Shown: positions 1 to 6,048 of the stretch, piece after piece
Layout: every line of letters begins with the position of its first letter
Numbering within the stretch: position 1 is the stretch's first letter
DNA from: CAZCVI01 sp964502145
GTDB lineage: Bacteria; Acidobacteriota; Aminicenantia; UBA2199
Length of the DNA: 7,068 nt
Assembly (NCBI GenBank): GCA_964502145.1
Contig: CAZCVI010000154.1
Span: forward strand, 1-7,068
Reading direction: 5' to 3'
The notes under the pieces: generated by a model
Databases searched by the model: none
Seen by the model: the letters and a program-made list of their open reading frames with translations, nothing else
What the model was told of the DNA's origin: nothing
Program-made: the position numbers and the translations under genes

Positions 1-296
1 CTTACCACTCTTTTTAACCGTGAAACTCTTTTTATTAATGCTTTTCAAGAACATTCTGCAAAAAAAATGGGGGGATGCCAAGATTGATGGGTATTGATTC
101 AGTTTTCTGGAGCTAGGTATCTATGAATTTTTTATAGGTTTTGAGCAGTAACTTTTTTAACTCAGGTTAGATTACAGTATACTGATGTAGACGGTAAGAG
201 TGGGAGTAATCATTCAGTATTAAAACATCATGGGGAAGGCAAGCAATCAATGGGTTTTGGGGTACACTTTCTCCCTGCGATTCATTTATGGCTTAA
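1..296. other. Left edge with no identifiable gene
   Basis: No convincing gene is visible on either strand. The plus frame beginning at base 1 stays open for 28 codons to a TGA at 85-87 and could be the tail of a gene entering from the left, but it is too short to identify. Stop codons are frequent in every other frame. It also lies downstream of the small minus-strand gene, where I see no clear terminator. Confidence 0.4.
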
Positions 297-425
297 TTAT
301 GCCTTCGTCTCTGTAAAAAAGGCATACAACGAGTGGTTGTTACTGTTGCTTCCAAAAAGATCAAATGCGCTTGCGAACCCTTCCAGAAAGGCGGGGCGTT
401 TGTAGTAGTTATTCCAGATACTCAT
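297..425 (-). CDS. Small 42-residue hypothetical protein
   Basis: This minus-strand reading frame of 42 codons begins MSIWNNYYKRPAFLEG and continues with FASAFDLFG. The start is supported by a strong Shine-Dalgarno sequence (GAGGAGG, four bases before the ATG) and by a near-consensus promoter about 50 bases further up, which is good support for so short a frame. From memory, the pattern 'W-K/N-N-Y ... F-x-E-G-F-A-S-x-F-D-L-F-G' occurs at the start of small uncharacterised bacterial proteins of about 60-70 residues. If this is one of them, it has lost the usual acidic tail and ends early after AFFTETKA. There is no signal peptide, and FLEGFASAFDLF is a short amphipathic stretch rather than a membrane segment. 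The function is unknown. It lies just beyond the vapBC relic and could be a regulatory peptide or a truncated gene. Confidence 0.5.
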   Translation of the reverse strand: MSIWNNYYKRPAFLEGFASAFDLFGSNSNNHSLYAFFTETKA

Positions 426-475
426 TTTGCCTCCTCTGCCTTTATTATTTTTCATTATTTTTATTAAACATGAAT

Positions 476-504
476 ATATTATATTACCATTTGTTTTTTG
501 TCAA
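476..504 (-). promoter_or_regulatory. Sigma70-type promoter of the 42-residue gene
   Basis: On the minus strand a perfect -35 box TTGACA (504-499) is followed by AT-rich DNA holding TATAAT after 15 bases (483-478) or TAATAT after 17 bases (481-476). Transcription would start near 469 and give a leader of about 45 bases before the ATG at 425. The flanking DNA is extremely AT-rich, as is typical of a strong promoter. Confidence 0.6.
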
Positions 505-535
505 TACTCCTCAATATCTTTTTTTAAAATAAACC

Positions 536-680
536 TCATTGCCTTTCTTTCCATTCTTCAAAATTGGGATGCTCTTTTCCATTTATAATTTTGGTCTCTC
601 CCTCTGGCGTTCTGGTAAAACAGAAAACATCACAAGCCAGTCTGTTCTCTGCAAGGCAAAGATTGTCTATTCTCGTGCTT
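536..680 (-). pseudogene. Possible relic open frame behind the vapBC remnant
   Basis: A minus-strand frame runs without a stop from just after an in-frame TAA down to the TGA at 538-536. Its last part reads RTPEGETKIINGKEHP followed by NFEEWKERQ, which looks like real protein (charged, balanced composition, sensible C-terminus). No start codon with a ribosome binding site is visible, and the upstream part (IDNLCLAENRLACDVFCF) looks less natural. It could be the 3' end of a gene whose beginning was lost in the same event that damaged vapBC. The family is not recognised. Chance openness over about 48 codons is possible. Confidence 0.25.
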
Positions 681-997
681 ATTTAGCCCAATTTTCTATT
701 TTTAATGATGACAGTCGGGAAAAATGCTTCTCATTTCGGGTGACCAGGATGAAACCAAGTGCCTTGAATTATAGATTTCCTCAATCAGTTCGTGGGCGGA
801 TTGGTCGGACTGGAAACAGCCGTAGGTTTCCGCCAATATTTCCTCTTTGGTTTTTTTTTCTTCTGCCATTGGACGATGGAATTGGAGATTTTGGAGATTA
901 AGGCGATCTTGTCCTTATCGGGTAAATTGCGAATAAGAAAAAAATAGTTTTCAACCATCTTTCGCGATCTATCAGTCATATTATAGTTATGTTCCAT
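679..997 (-). pseudogene. Broken vapBC-type toxin-antitoxin pair
   Basis: The antitoxin starts at 997 (ATG, with GAGGT nine bases upstream) and reads to MVENYFFLIRNLPDKDKIAL then ISKISNSI, a typical beginning for short antitoxins paired with PIN-domain toxins. At a run of nine A (859-851 on the minus strand) the frame goes wrong. A -1 shift there restores TKEEILAETYGCF, then QSDQSAHELIEEIYNSR, which matches the usual C-terminal half of this antitoxin type. Directly after it, in a different frame, comes ILVTRNEKHFSRLSSLKIEN then WAK and a TAA at 681-679, the characteristic last residues of a VapC PIN-domain ribonuclease. The body of the toxin, including its catalytic acidic residues, is missing, with a deletion junction near 755-765. 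The toxin is certainly dead. The antitoxin might still be made if slippage occurs on the A run. Confidence 0.7.
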
Positions 998-1024
998 TTG
1001 TTCATTACCTCATTTCGATTATAG

Positions 1025-1033
1025 ATTATACCA
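1025..1033 (-). promoter_or_regulatory. Extended -10 promoter of the vapB-like relic
   Basis: The minus strand carries TGG immediately followed by TATAAT (1030-1025), an extended -10 element about 27 bases before the antitoxin ATG. No good -35 box is seen 17 bases upstream (GTTTTT), which fits an extended -10 promoter. Confidence 0.45.
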
Positions 1034-1079
1034 TATTTTAAAAGAATAAAAACCCTAAGATTGATAAATTTCCAGTTTC

Positions 1080-1115
1080 ACCATCCCCCCAATTGGGGAA
1101 TAACGTGCCGCAGGC
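1080..1115 (+). repeat. Repeat segment a, original copy
   Basis: These 36 bases reappear at 6405-6440 with one mismatch. The segment contains the perfect 12 bp palindrome CCCCAATTGGGG (1087-1098) and most of the hairpin GTGCC-GCA-GGCAC (1105-1117). Both copies sit just behind the 3' end of a gene. Confidence 0.85.
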
Positions 1116-1118
1116 ACT

Positions 1119-1140
1119 AAAAATAATGGCACGAAGTGCC
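1119..1140 (-). terminator. Rho-independent terminator of the 592-residue gene
   Basis: Read on the minus strand, GGCAC-TTC-GTGCC (1140-1128) forms a tight hairpin followed by ATTATTTTT, 17 bases after the stop codon at 1158. A second hairpin of the same arm sequence in the opposite order (1105-1117) follows. The stem has only five pairs, so termination may be partial. Confidence 0.5.
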
Positions 1141-1157
1141 GCCTCTTTCGTTATTCA

Positions 1158-2936
1158 TTATCCATTACTCTTTTCAATATTTTCCAGCCAGAGATCATCT
1201 TCACTGCACGCGATGCCCATGGCTTGGCAATATTCTTCGGCTTCCTGGGTGAAGCCGGGATGGGAGAAAATAAACGGGACCACTCGTTCCAGGTTCGCTA
1301 ATTTTTTCAGTTCGGTAAACTTCTCCATAAAGGAAAGTACTTCCTTTTTGGAAAACTTCCTGGTTTCCCGTTTTTTTATTTCACCGATGATGGCATAATC
1401 CTTCGGGGATTTAGGGTAGGCGTAAATATCGACGTTAAATGTCCGGCCATATTCAACGGTTGCATCGTACCGCCATACCCGCGCATAATCACAAAAATTA
1501 AAATCAGCGGGTAAATAGCGGGTTACAGACTTTAAAAGATCATTAATCTTGCGGGCTCGATAGGTTAACAGAGTCAAAATCAAAAATTCGGCATAATAGC
1601 CTTTTTGATAGTTGATTTGACCCAGCAAGCGGTGATACTCTTTCTTTAATTTTTTTAGCGCTTCAAAATACTCTTTACTGATAGTCTTCACATCAAAAAC
1701 CCGAATCTCTTTTTCATACACACCGCGAAACACCTTGTCGAAAATATTATCCTGCACACCCTGGTACTCGTAATTGGATTGGCCCTGGCTGATGATATCC
1801 GCCCGAACCAGTGATTTTAGTTTTAGTTCCAGTTCCTGGTCCGTCATATCCAGTGCCAGCTTTTCCAACAGTTCCAAACGAGTCACCTGATGGTCTCGCT
1901 GCTGACAAAGGAAGAGCACAATGTTCTTGGCGTTTTTCTGGTTCACTTTATCAAAAGCAAAAAGAATGTATTCCATCCAGGTGGATTTGATCCGGCCCTC
2001 ATTGTTTAGGGTTTCAAATTCCAAAGTATCCGTTAAACCCTCAATGGTGGTCAAATTTTTATGCCGGTATTTGGAACGTAGGATAGAACTAATATAAAAA
2101 GGACTGCCTTCGGCTAATTCAGCAATCAGGAAAGCGGTTTCCTCCGTGACTGGCACGCCCAACGCGCCGGAATATTTAAACACCATTTCCACCGCTTCAT
2201 CTTGGGGCATATTTTCAAGATTGTGATAAACGAAACGGGAGGGGAGCATTTTAGTCAATTCATCCATCAGCCACCCTACCCAGCTACCCGAAATCAGCAA
2301 CGGGGCGACCTTACTTTCAGCAGTACTTAAATACCCGGCAGCCATGTCTTTGATCAAGCTATCTTCACTAATGTTTTTATTGCGATAGATTCTGGCGTTG
2401 ATGAACTGGAATTCATCGATCATTTGCACGATATATTCCCCTTGTCGCGCCGCAAGGGTACGCGGGGCATCGCGTACCATCAACCATAGCGTGTCCAGTG
2501 CTTCATTATCTATGGCATCTTTGACACTGCTAATCAAACCGGCTAAATCCGTAAATCCCTCTTGTTCAGCCAGTTGTTTGATTTTTTCAAGGTTATATTT
2601 TTCCATCGGGTCCAGATAGGCCACTTTCCTGGTTTTGAAAGCCATGTACTGGTAAATAAACGTGAGGAAAAAATCCTTGCAAAAATCCACCACCCACACT
2701 TTGGACTCTTTGATCTCGTAATAAAATGGGATAATCCGGTCATTGTTGTGGAAGGTGATATTAAACAGTCGTTCCATAATGGCTGTTTTTCCCATCTTGC
2801 GACGGGCCAGTATGGCTGTACTCTGGGATTGTTTTTCTTTAATATGGTCAATCCAATTGAGAAAATAAGCCATTTCTTCTTTTCTGCCAGTAAACATATC
2901 AGGGTTGCCGATTCGTTCTTCTAATACGTATTCCAT
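1158..2936 (-). CDS. P-loop ATPase with C-terminal PD-(D/E)XK-type nuclease domain
   Basis: A 592-residue protein of the predicted-ATPase family often paired with a DUF234-like nuclease tail. The N-terminal P-loop domain has a Walker A variant LARRKMGKTA (residues 43-52), Walker B YIVQMIDEFQ (168-177, acidic pair D174-E175) and a sensor-1-like strand LLISGS (213-218). Residues ~320-400 look like a winged-helix or lid region. The tail (about 440-585) keeps a nuclease pattern: E450 in GYYAEF, D503 in NVDIYAY, and E519-x-K521 in IIGEIKKRE. It is a soluble, cytoplasmic protein with no signal peptide or membrane segment. The start is supported by a promoter that places transcription at the ATG itself (leaderless); the nearest purine-rich stretch is too close to act as a ribosome binding site. 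It is divergent from the 686-residue ATPase-nuclease. Family members are broadly found in bacteria and archaea without a settled role; defence or DNA processing is inference. Confidence 0.85.
   Translation of the reverse strand: MEYVLEERIGNPDMFTGRKEEMAYFLNWIDHIKEKQSQSTAILARRKMGKTAIMERLFNITFHNNDRIIPFYYEIKESKVWVVDFCKDFFLTFIYQYMAFKTRKVAYLDPMEKYNLEKIKQLAEQEGFTDLAGLISSVKDAIDNEALDTLWLMVRDAPRTLAARQGEYIVQMIDEFQFINARIYRNKNISEDSLIKDMAAGYLSTAESKVAPLLISGSWVGWLMDELTKMLPSRFVYHNLENMPQDEAVEMVFKYSGALGVPVTEETAFLIAELAEGSPFYISSILRSKYRHKNLTTIEGLTDTLEFETLNNEGRIKSTWMEYILFAFDKVNQKNAKNIVLFLCQQRDHQVTRLELLEKLALDMTDQELELKLKSLVRADIISQGQSNYEYQGVQDNIFDKVFRGVYEKEIRVFDVKTISKEYFEALKKLKKEYHRLLGQINYQKGYYAEFLILTLLTYRARKINDLLKSVTRYLPADFNFCDYARVWRYDATVEYGRTFNVDIYAYPKSPKDYAIIGEIKKRETRKFSKKEVLSFMEKFTELKKLANLERVVPFIFSHPGFTQEAEEYCQAMGIACSEDDLWLENIEKSNG
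1629..1654 (+). repeat. Repeat segment b, original copy (inside the ATPase gene)
   Basis: These 26 bases inside the 592-residue gene (about residues 428-436) match 6439-6464 with one mismatch, including 22 identical bases in a row. The copy is intergenic, so it is a gene fragment and not a functional site. Confidence 0.75.
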
Positions 2937-2942
2937 ACTCTA

Positions 2943-2971
2943 TTTATACCATAAAAACAGGGAAAAGACAA
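2943..2971 (-). promoter_or_regulatory. Leaderless promoter of the 592-residue ATPase gene
   Basis: On the minus strand, TTGTCT (2971-2966) is followed 17 bases later by TATAAA (2948-2943), preceded by TGG as an extended -10 element. Only six bases separate the -10 box from the ATG at 2936, so the predicted transcript begins at the start codon. No usable Shine-Dalgarno site exists. The spacing is identical to that of the divergent gene. Confidence 0.6.
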
Positions 2972-3037
2972 ATTGAAATGGTGAGTCCGCATGGGTGTGG
3001 AATTGTCGGTCGAATTTCCATCTCAAAAGTGAAAGGT

Positions 3038-3172
3038 TTACCGGTATACCTGATTCAGATTTAACCCCTTCAGGATACCTTCCCGTAGTGGAACGTTTCT
3101 CCCAAGAAACTTGCCCGAAATCGTATCCAAGACCATCTTTTCGCCGCTTATTAATGCGCCAGGATGGCGCGT
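3038..3172 (-). pseudogene. Possible coding relic reading out of repeat c
   Basis: A minus-strand frame is open for 44 codons to a TAA at 3040-3038 and reads ALISGEKMVLDTISGKFLG, then RNVPLREGILKGLNLNQVYR. The wording looks protein-like. The equivalent frame in the second repeat copy reads GEKIVLDTISGKFLG before departing at the breakpoint. There is no ribosome binding site and the upstream end lies in the palindrome, so this is at most a gene remnant carried within the repeat region. The family is not recognised. Confidence 0.2.
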
Positions 3173-3380
3173 CTACGTAGACGCGACATCCTTGTCGCAT
3201 TATTTTATTCAACTGTTTCTCTGAGCTCCGAATTGCAAGAGTTTCTGTGCTGTAATAATCCCACACGTGAAGCGCTGTTGGCTGGGTCGCTGCCTAGCTT
3301 CCTTCTTTTATCGTCGTCAACTCCCACAAAGAATTGGTGGAGGGCTTCTTTTTAATGGGGTTGGAGCGTGGGGGATTTTT
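3102..3380 (+). repeat. Repeat segment c, original copy (~280 bp)
   Basis: This segment between the two divergent ATPase genes is repeated in direct orientation at 6465-6746. I count about nine base substitutions and one 3-base insertion, so roughly 96-97 % identity. It contains the 51 bp palindrome at 3152-3202 and ends in a T run that overlaps the breakpoint of the other copy. There are no terminal inverted repeats or obvious target duplications, so it does not look like a complete insertion sequence. It ends 20 bases before the -35 box of the 686-residue gene. Confidence 0.9.
3152..3202. repeat. 51 bp compound palindrome (copy 1)
   Basis: The two halves meet at the perfect palindrome GTCTACGTAGAC (3171-3182). 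The left arm carries its own hairpin GCGCC-AGGAT-GGCGC (3156-3170) and the right arm GCGACA-TCCT-TGTCGC (3183-3198). The two arms also pair with each other over their whole length with only a few mismatches, so the site can fold as one long hairpin or as a clover of three. It resembles dispersed REP-like intergenic elements. Confidence 0.8.
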
Positions 3381-3400
3381 TGGTTTATCTTGGCAATAAC

Positions 3401-3429
3401 TTGACATATCGTGGCAGTGAATTTATAAT
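3401..3429 (+). promoter_or_regulatory. Perfect consensus, leaderless promoter of the 686-residue gene
   Basis: TTGACA (3401-3406), a spacer of exactly 17 bases, and TATAAT (3424-3429) form a full consensus sigma70 promoter. Six bases (GAGGAT) separate the -10 box from the ATG at 3436, so transcription should begin at the A of the start codon. GAGGA is present but only one base from the ATG, and it would lie upstream of the transcript start. Such a strong promoter implies high expression unless a repressor holds it. Confidence 0.75.
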
Positions 3430-3435
3430 GAGGAT

Positions 3436-5496
3436 ATGCAAATCACAGAACAGGCAGATATTATTTTCAAGGCTATGCAGCAATGGCAGGGGAAAAAACT
3501 GGACCGGAATTATAAGGTTTTAAGACTGCTAAAAATATTGGACATTACTGCGCTGGAAAATAATTTCGAGTCGGTTTATATCCATACATTGATTGAATAT
3601 ACGGTGGACGTCACTCCCTTGGATTTGGTATACTTCTTTGCTGCCAAGGATATCAAAGACTCTTTTGAAACGGGATTATATAAAGACCCTAATGAGGATT
3701 TTTTTAATATCATTAAACAGCAGTTCCAATCCAATCCCAGATTGCATCCTTTAGTCAACCGTTTCCCATTCCCTCAAGACCTGAAACAGGAAATCATCAC
3801 CTTCGTCCAGCACTATGATTATTTCACCTTTTCGTCCGCGTCTCCTTTTACGCTGAAGAAATATAATGAAGACAATGCATTCAAGTTGGAGATGCTGGAG
3901 GAGAAGGAGACAAAGAGTCTGGATTTCAAATTTGAATCGCAACCATTGGCTCTTCCCTTGGATGTCCAATCTTTTAATAAGCTCATGGATAGTCATTTTC
4001 TCTATGTGGATAAAACGGAATTCATCGCCCAATTAATCAATACAAAATTGACCTACTTTTTTCTCTCACGGCCCCGGCGGTTTGGGAAATCCCTCCTGAT
4101 TTCTACTATGAAGGAAGTTTTTTCTGGTCGTAAAGAGTTGTTTAAAGATCTTAAAATTTATGACCAAATTGATTGGCAAACCTATCCGGTCATTTATTTT
4201 GATTTTACTTTGATCGCCACCAACACGTCAATTTCCGTGGAGAAAGCATTGGCGGATGAAATGGATAAAATCACGCGGAGTTTTGACTTGCCCGTTTCGG
4301 AAGGTGCAGCCAAAAATAAATTTAGACTTTTAATTGAGAACTTATCCCTTCAACACAAGAAACCCGTGGTGATCTTAATTGATGAGTACGACAAATTTAT
4401 CATTGACCATATCACCAATGAAAAACAACGGGAAAACAACCGTTCTGAATTGAAAGAATTTTTTTCTATACTCAAAGGTATGGGCGATTTTCTACGATTC
4501 GTATTTATAACTGGAGTTTCCAGATTTACGCGGGTTTCTATCTTCTCAGATTTGAACAATTTAATTGATATCACTTTTGATTCCCAGTATGCGGCTATTG
4601 CCGGGTACACGGAGAGTGAATTGTTACATTATTTCTCCGGTTATATTCAGCGTTTTGCTCTGAGAGAAGATACTCCTTTCACTGACTTGCTGAATATTAT
4701 CCGTGTTTGGTATAACGGGTATTCGTGGGATGGTATTACCCGGGTGTATAATCCTTTCTCCATACTGCGACTATTCAACAGTTTCGAATTCAAAGACCAT
4801 TGGTTTGCAACGGGCACACCGACCTTTCTGCTGAAAGCCATCCGGGAACAGAAACTGGGAATCCAAGAACTGGATGATATCCATGTCAATAAATCTAAAC
4901 TTGAAAACATGGAAGTAGGTAAGTTGGAATTGATCCCATTGCTGTTTCAAACGGGGTATTTGACCATCATTGAGAAGATCAAAAAAGATATATCTACTGT
5001 AGAGTTTCTGGTGGGTTATCCAAACCGGGAAGTGAGATATTCCTTTTTAAATCATTTGTTGGCTGATTTTTCTCCTGAAAACCCGCGTTTAATTGATCAT
5101 ATTACGGAAGCTATTCAAGCGAACCAGTTGGATGAGGCGTTGAATACCATGAAAGCTATTTTTGCCGATGTGCCAGCCACGATTTTTGATTATAAAAAAG
5201 AATCTTCCTATCACGCGTTGATGCATGTGATATTTTTGTTGATTCTGGATAAAACGGGCTCGGAAATTCCTACCAATCGCGGCAGGATGGACCATGTGAT
5301 CGAAATGGAGCACTATATTTATATTTTCGAGTTCAAGATGGAGTCCACGGGGAAGGCATTAAAACAGATTTTTGATAGGAAATACTATGAGAAATATATC
5401 CTTAAAAGGAAGACGATTGTATTGGTAGGGGTCAGTTTTTCCAAAGAGGAACGAAACATCAAGGAGTGGGTCATTGAGCTGTTGGAAGATAAATAG
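3436..5496 (+). CDS. AAA-ATPase_like / PDDEXK_9 protein with extra N-terminal domain
   Basis: A 686-residue protein of the family formerly called DUF1703. The core starts near residue 168 with the family's opening motif (LPLDVQSFNKL, then FLYVDKTEFI at 188-197). Walker A is SRPRRFGKS (211-219) and Walker B is VVILIDEYDKF (311-321, D316-E317). The sensor strand FVFITGVSRF lies at 355-364, with the family signatures WYNGYSWDG (425-433), YNPFSIL (438-444) and FATGTPTFL (457-465). The C-terminal PDDEXK_9 nuclease (about 565-665) is complete: H593 in SYHALMHV, D619 in GRMDHVIEME, E632-x-K634 in YIFEFKM, and ALKQIFDRKYYEKY. Residues 1-165 are extra to the usual family. They are predicted mostly helical and resemble the helical domain in front of bacterial STAND/NACHT ATPases (see YIHTLIEYTVDVTPLDLVYF). 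The protein is cytoplasmic. The ATG at 3436 is chosen because the promoter ends at it. The substrate is unknown. Confidence 0.88.
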   Translation: MQITEQADIIFKAMQQWQGKKLDRNYKVLRLLKILDITALENNFESVYIHTLIEYTVDVTPLDLVYFFAAKDIKDSFETGLYKDPNEDFFNIIKQQFQSNPRLHPLVNRFPFPQDLKQEIITFVQHYDYFTFSSASPFTLKKYNEDNAFKLEMLEEKETKSLDFKFESQPLALPLDVQSFNKLMDSHFLYVDKTEFIAQLINTKLTYFFLSRPRRFGKSLLISTMKEVFSGRKELFKDLKIYDQIDWQTYPVIYFDFTLIATNTSISVEKALADEMDKITRSFDLPVSEGAAKNKFRLLIENLSLQHKKPVVILIDEYDKFIIDHITNEKQRENNRSELKEFFSILKGMGDFLRFVFITGVSRFTRVSIFSDLNNLIDITFDSQYAAIAGYTESELLHYFSGYIQRFALREDTPFTDLLNIIRVWYNGYSWDGITRVYNPFSILRLFNSFEFKDHWFATGTPTFLLKAIREQKLGIQELDDIHVNKSKLENMEVGKLELIPLLFQTGYLTIIEKIKKDISTVEFLVGYPNREVRYSFLNHLLADFSPENPRLIDHITEAIQANQLDEALNTMKAIFADVPATIFDYKKESSYHALMHVIFLLILDKTGSEIPTNRGRMDHVIEMEHYIYIFEFKMESTGKALKQIFDRKYYEKYILKRKTIVLVGVSFSKEERNIKEWVIELLEDK
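5232..5285 (+). repeat. Repeat segment d, original copy (inside the PDDEXK_9 gene)
   Basis: These 54 bases, coding for about residues 599-617 of the 686-residue protein, match 6741-6794 at 52 of 54 positions. The first six bases (ATTTTT) are also the last six of repeat c, giving a microhomology at the breakpoint of the copy. Confidence 0.85.
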
Positions 5497-5739
5497 CGAC
5501 TGGTTTAATTCTGCCAGTTTCTGGATACTCTGGCAAAACGATGGCAACTTCCTTCAGTTTAATCAATACTATAATTGTTGATAAGTTTCAAGAGAATAAT
5601 AACTTGTCCCCCCTCTTTTTTGGTTTATAATTGACCTTTAGAAGAGGAAGGAACACTACCAGCCTGGGAAGGTATTCTGTTAGTCAGAGAAAAAGAATGA
5701 AGTCTGCCAAGTGCAAATTCTTGGGTTCATAACCCAATA
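5497..5739. other. Intergenic gap between the ATPase and mazEF
   Basis: No gene is seen here. A weak hairpin ACTGG-N10-CCAGT (5499-5518), followed by a short T stretch, could end the upstream transcript. A poor promoter-like pair, TTGTCC (5604-5609) and TATAAT (5626-5631), leads to no plausible start codon. The perfect hairpin TTGGGTT-CAT-AACCCAA at 5721-5737 lies just before the mazEF promoter and may be a terminator remnant or a binding site. Confidence 0.45.
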
Positions 5740-5781
5740 CAATAATTTTATTGAAAATTGCTATTATTTACTGTATAATAG
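5740..5781 (+). promoter_or_regulatory. mazEF promoter with overlapping operator-like inverted repeats
   Basis: TTGAAA (5751-5756), a 17-base spacer and TATAAT (5774-5779) make a strong promoter. Two inverted repeats overlap it: CAATAA-TT-TTATTG (5740-5753) reaches the -35 box, and CTATTAT-N7-ATAATAG (5761-5781) covers the spacer and the -10 box. This is where an antitoxin dimer would bind to repress its own operon, as is known for MazE-type antitoxins. The operator role is inferred. Confidence 0.55.
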
Positions 5782-5805
5782 AAGATATAAAAACGAGGTG
5801 CTACA

Positions 5806-6045
5806 ATGGAAGCCATAAGACAGATTGTCCGCATACCCAAAAGCCATGAAGTCAGTATAAAGATTCCAGACTATCTCAAAGAAGATGAATTATTGGAAGT
5901 GATCCTGCTGGTCAAGAAAGAGAAAAGAAATTTTAGAGAAAAAATCCTGGAATTAAAAGAAGCAGTCAAGGACCCTGATTTTATAGAGAATTTGGAAGAC
6001 ATCAACCGGGATTTTGAATATGCAGACCTGGAAGGCTGGGAATAA
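5806..6045 (+). CDS. MazE-like antitoxin
   Basis: A 79-residue protein encoded directly upstream of a MazF/PemK toxin. The N-terminal part (AIRQIVRIPKSHEVSIKIP, then DYLKEDELLEVIL) has the alternating strand pattern of a small DNA-binding swapped-hairpin fold. The middle is a charged helix. The tail is acidic and aromatic (DFIENLEDINRDFEYADLEG, then WE), as expected for an antitoxin segment that wraps the toxin. The start is supported by GAGGTG five bases before the ATG and by the promoter 26 bases upstream. The antitoxin assignment rests on gene order and layout more than on sequence signature. It would repress the operon alone and with its partner. Confidence 0.75.
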   Translation: MEAIRQIVRIPKSHEVSIKIPDYLKEDELLEVILLVKKEKRNFREKILELKEAVKDPDFIENLEDINRDFEYADLEGWE

Positions 6046-6048
6046 TAG

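Noticed and set aside
539..901. Plus-strand open frame of 120 codons
   Set aside because: It lies opposite the vapBC relic, whose recognisable antitoxin and toxin pieces are on the minus strand. The start has no ribosome binding site and the composition is not protein-like.
2940..3266. Minus-strand open frame of 108 codons upstream of the 592-residue gene
   Set aside because: It has no ribosome binding site, crosses the palindrome, and ends within the leaderless promoter of the ATPase gene. A different frame in the same stretch looks more protein-like.
3164..3355. Plus-strand open frame of 63 codons (MARLRRRDILVALFY...), with a 64-codon partner at 6527-6721 that keeps frame through the 3-base insertion
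   Set aside because: It begins inside the palindrome, has no ribosome binding site, and most substitutions between copies change the amino acid. The frame follows from two similar DNA repeats, not from protein conservation.
3102..3380. Repeat c considered as a complete MITE or insertion sequence
   Set aside because: There are no terminal inverted repeats and no flanking target duplication, and the limits of the second copy coincide with deletion breakpoints. It is better explained as part of a larger duplicated locus.
5499..5534. Terminator hairpin after the 686-residue gene
   Set aside because: Two mutually exclusive 5 bp stems (ACTGG/CCAGT and GCCAG/CTGGC) with long loops and only a short T stretch are too weak to annotate as a terminator.
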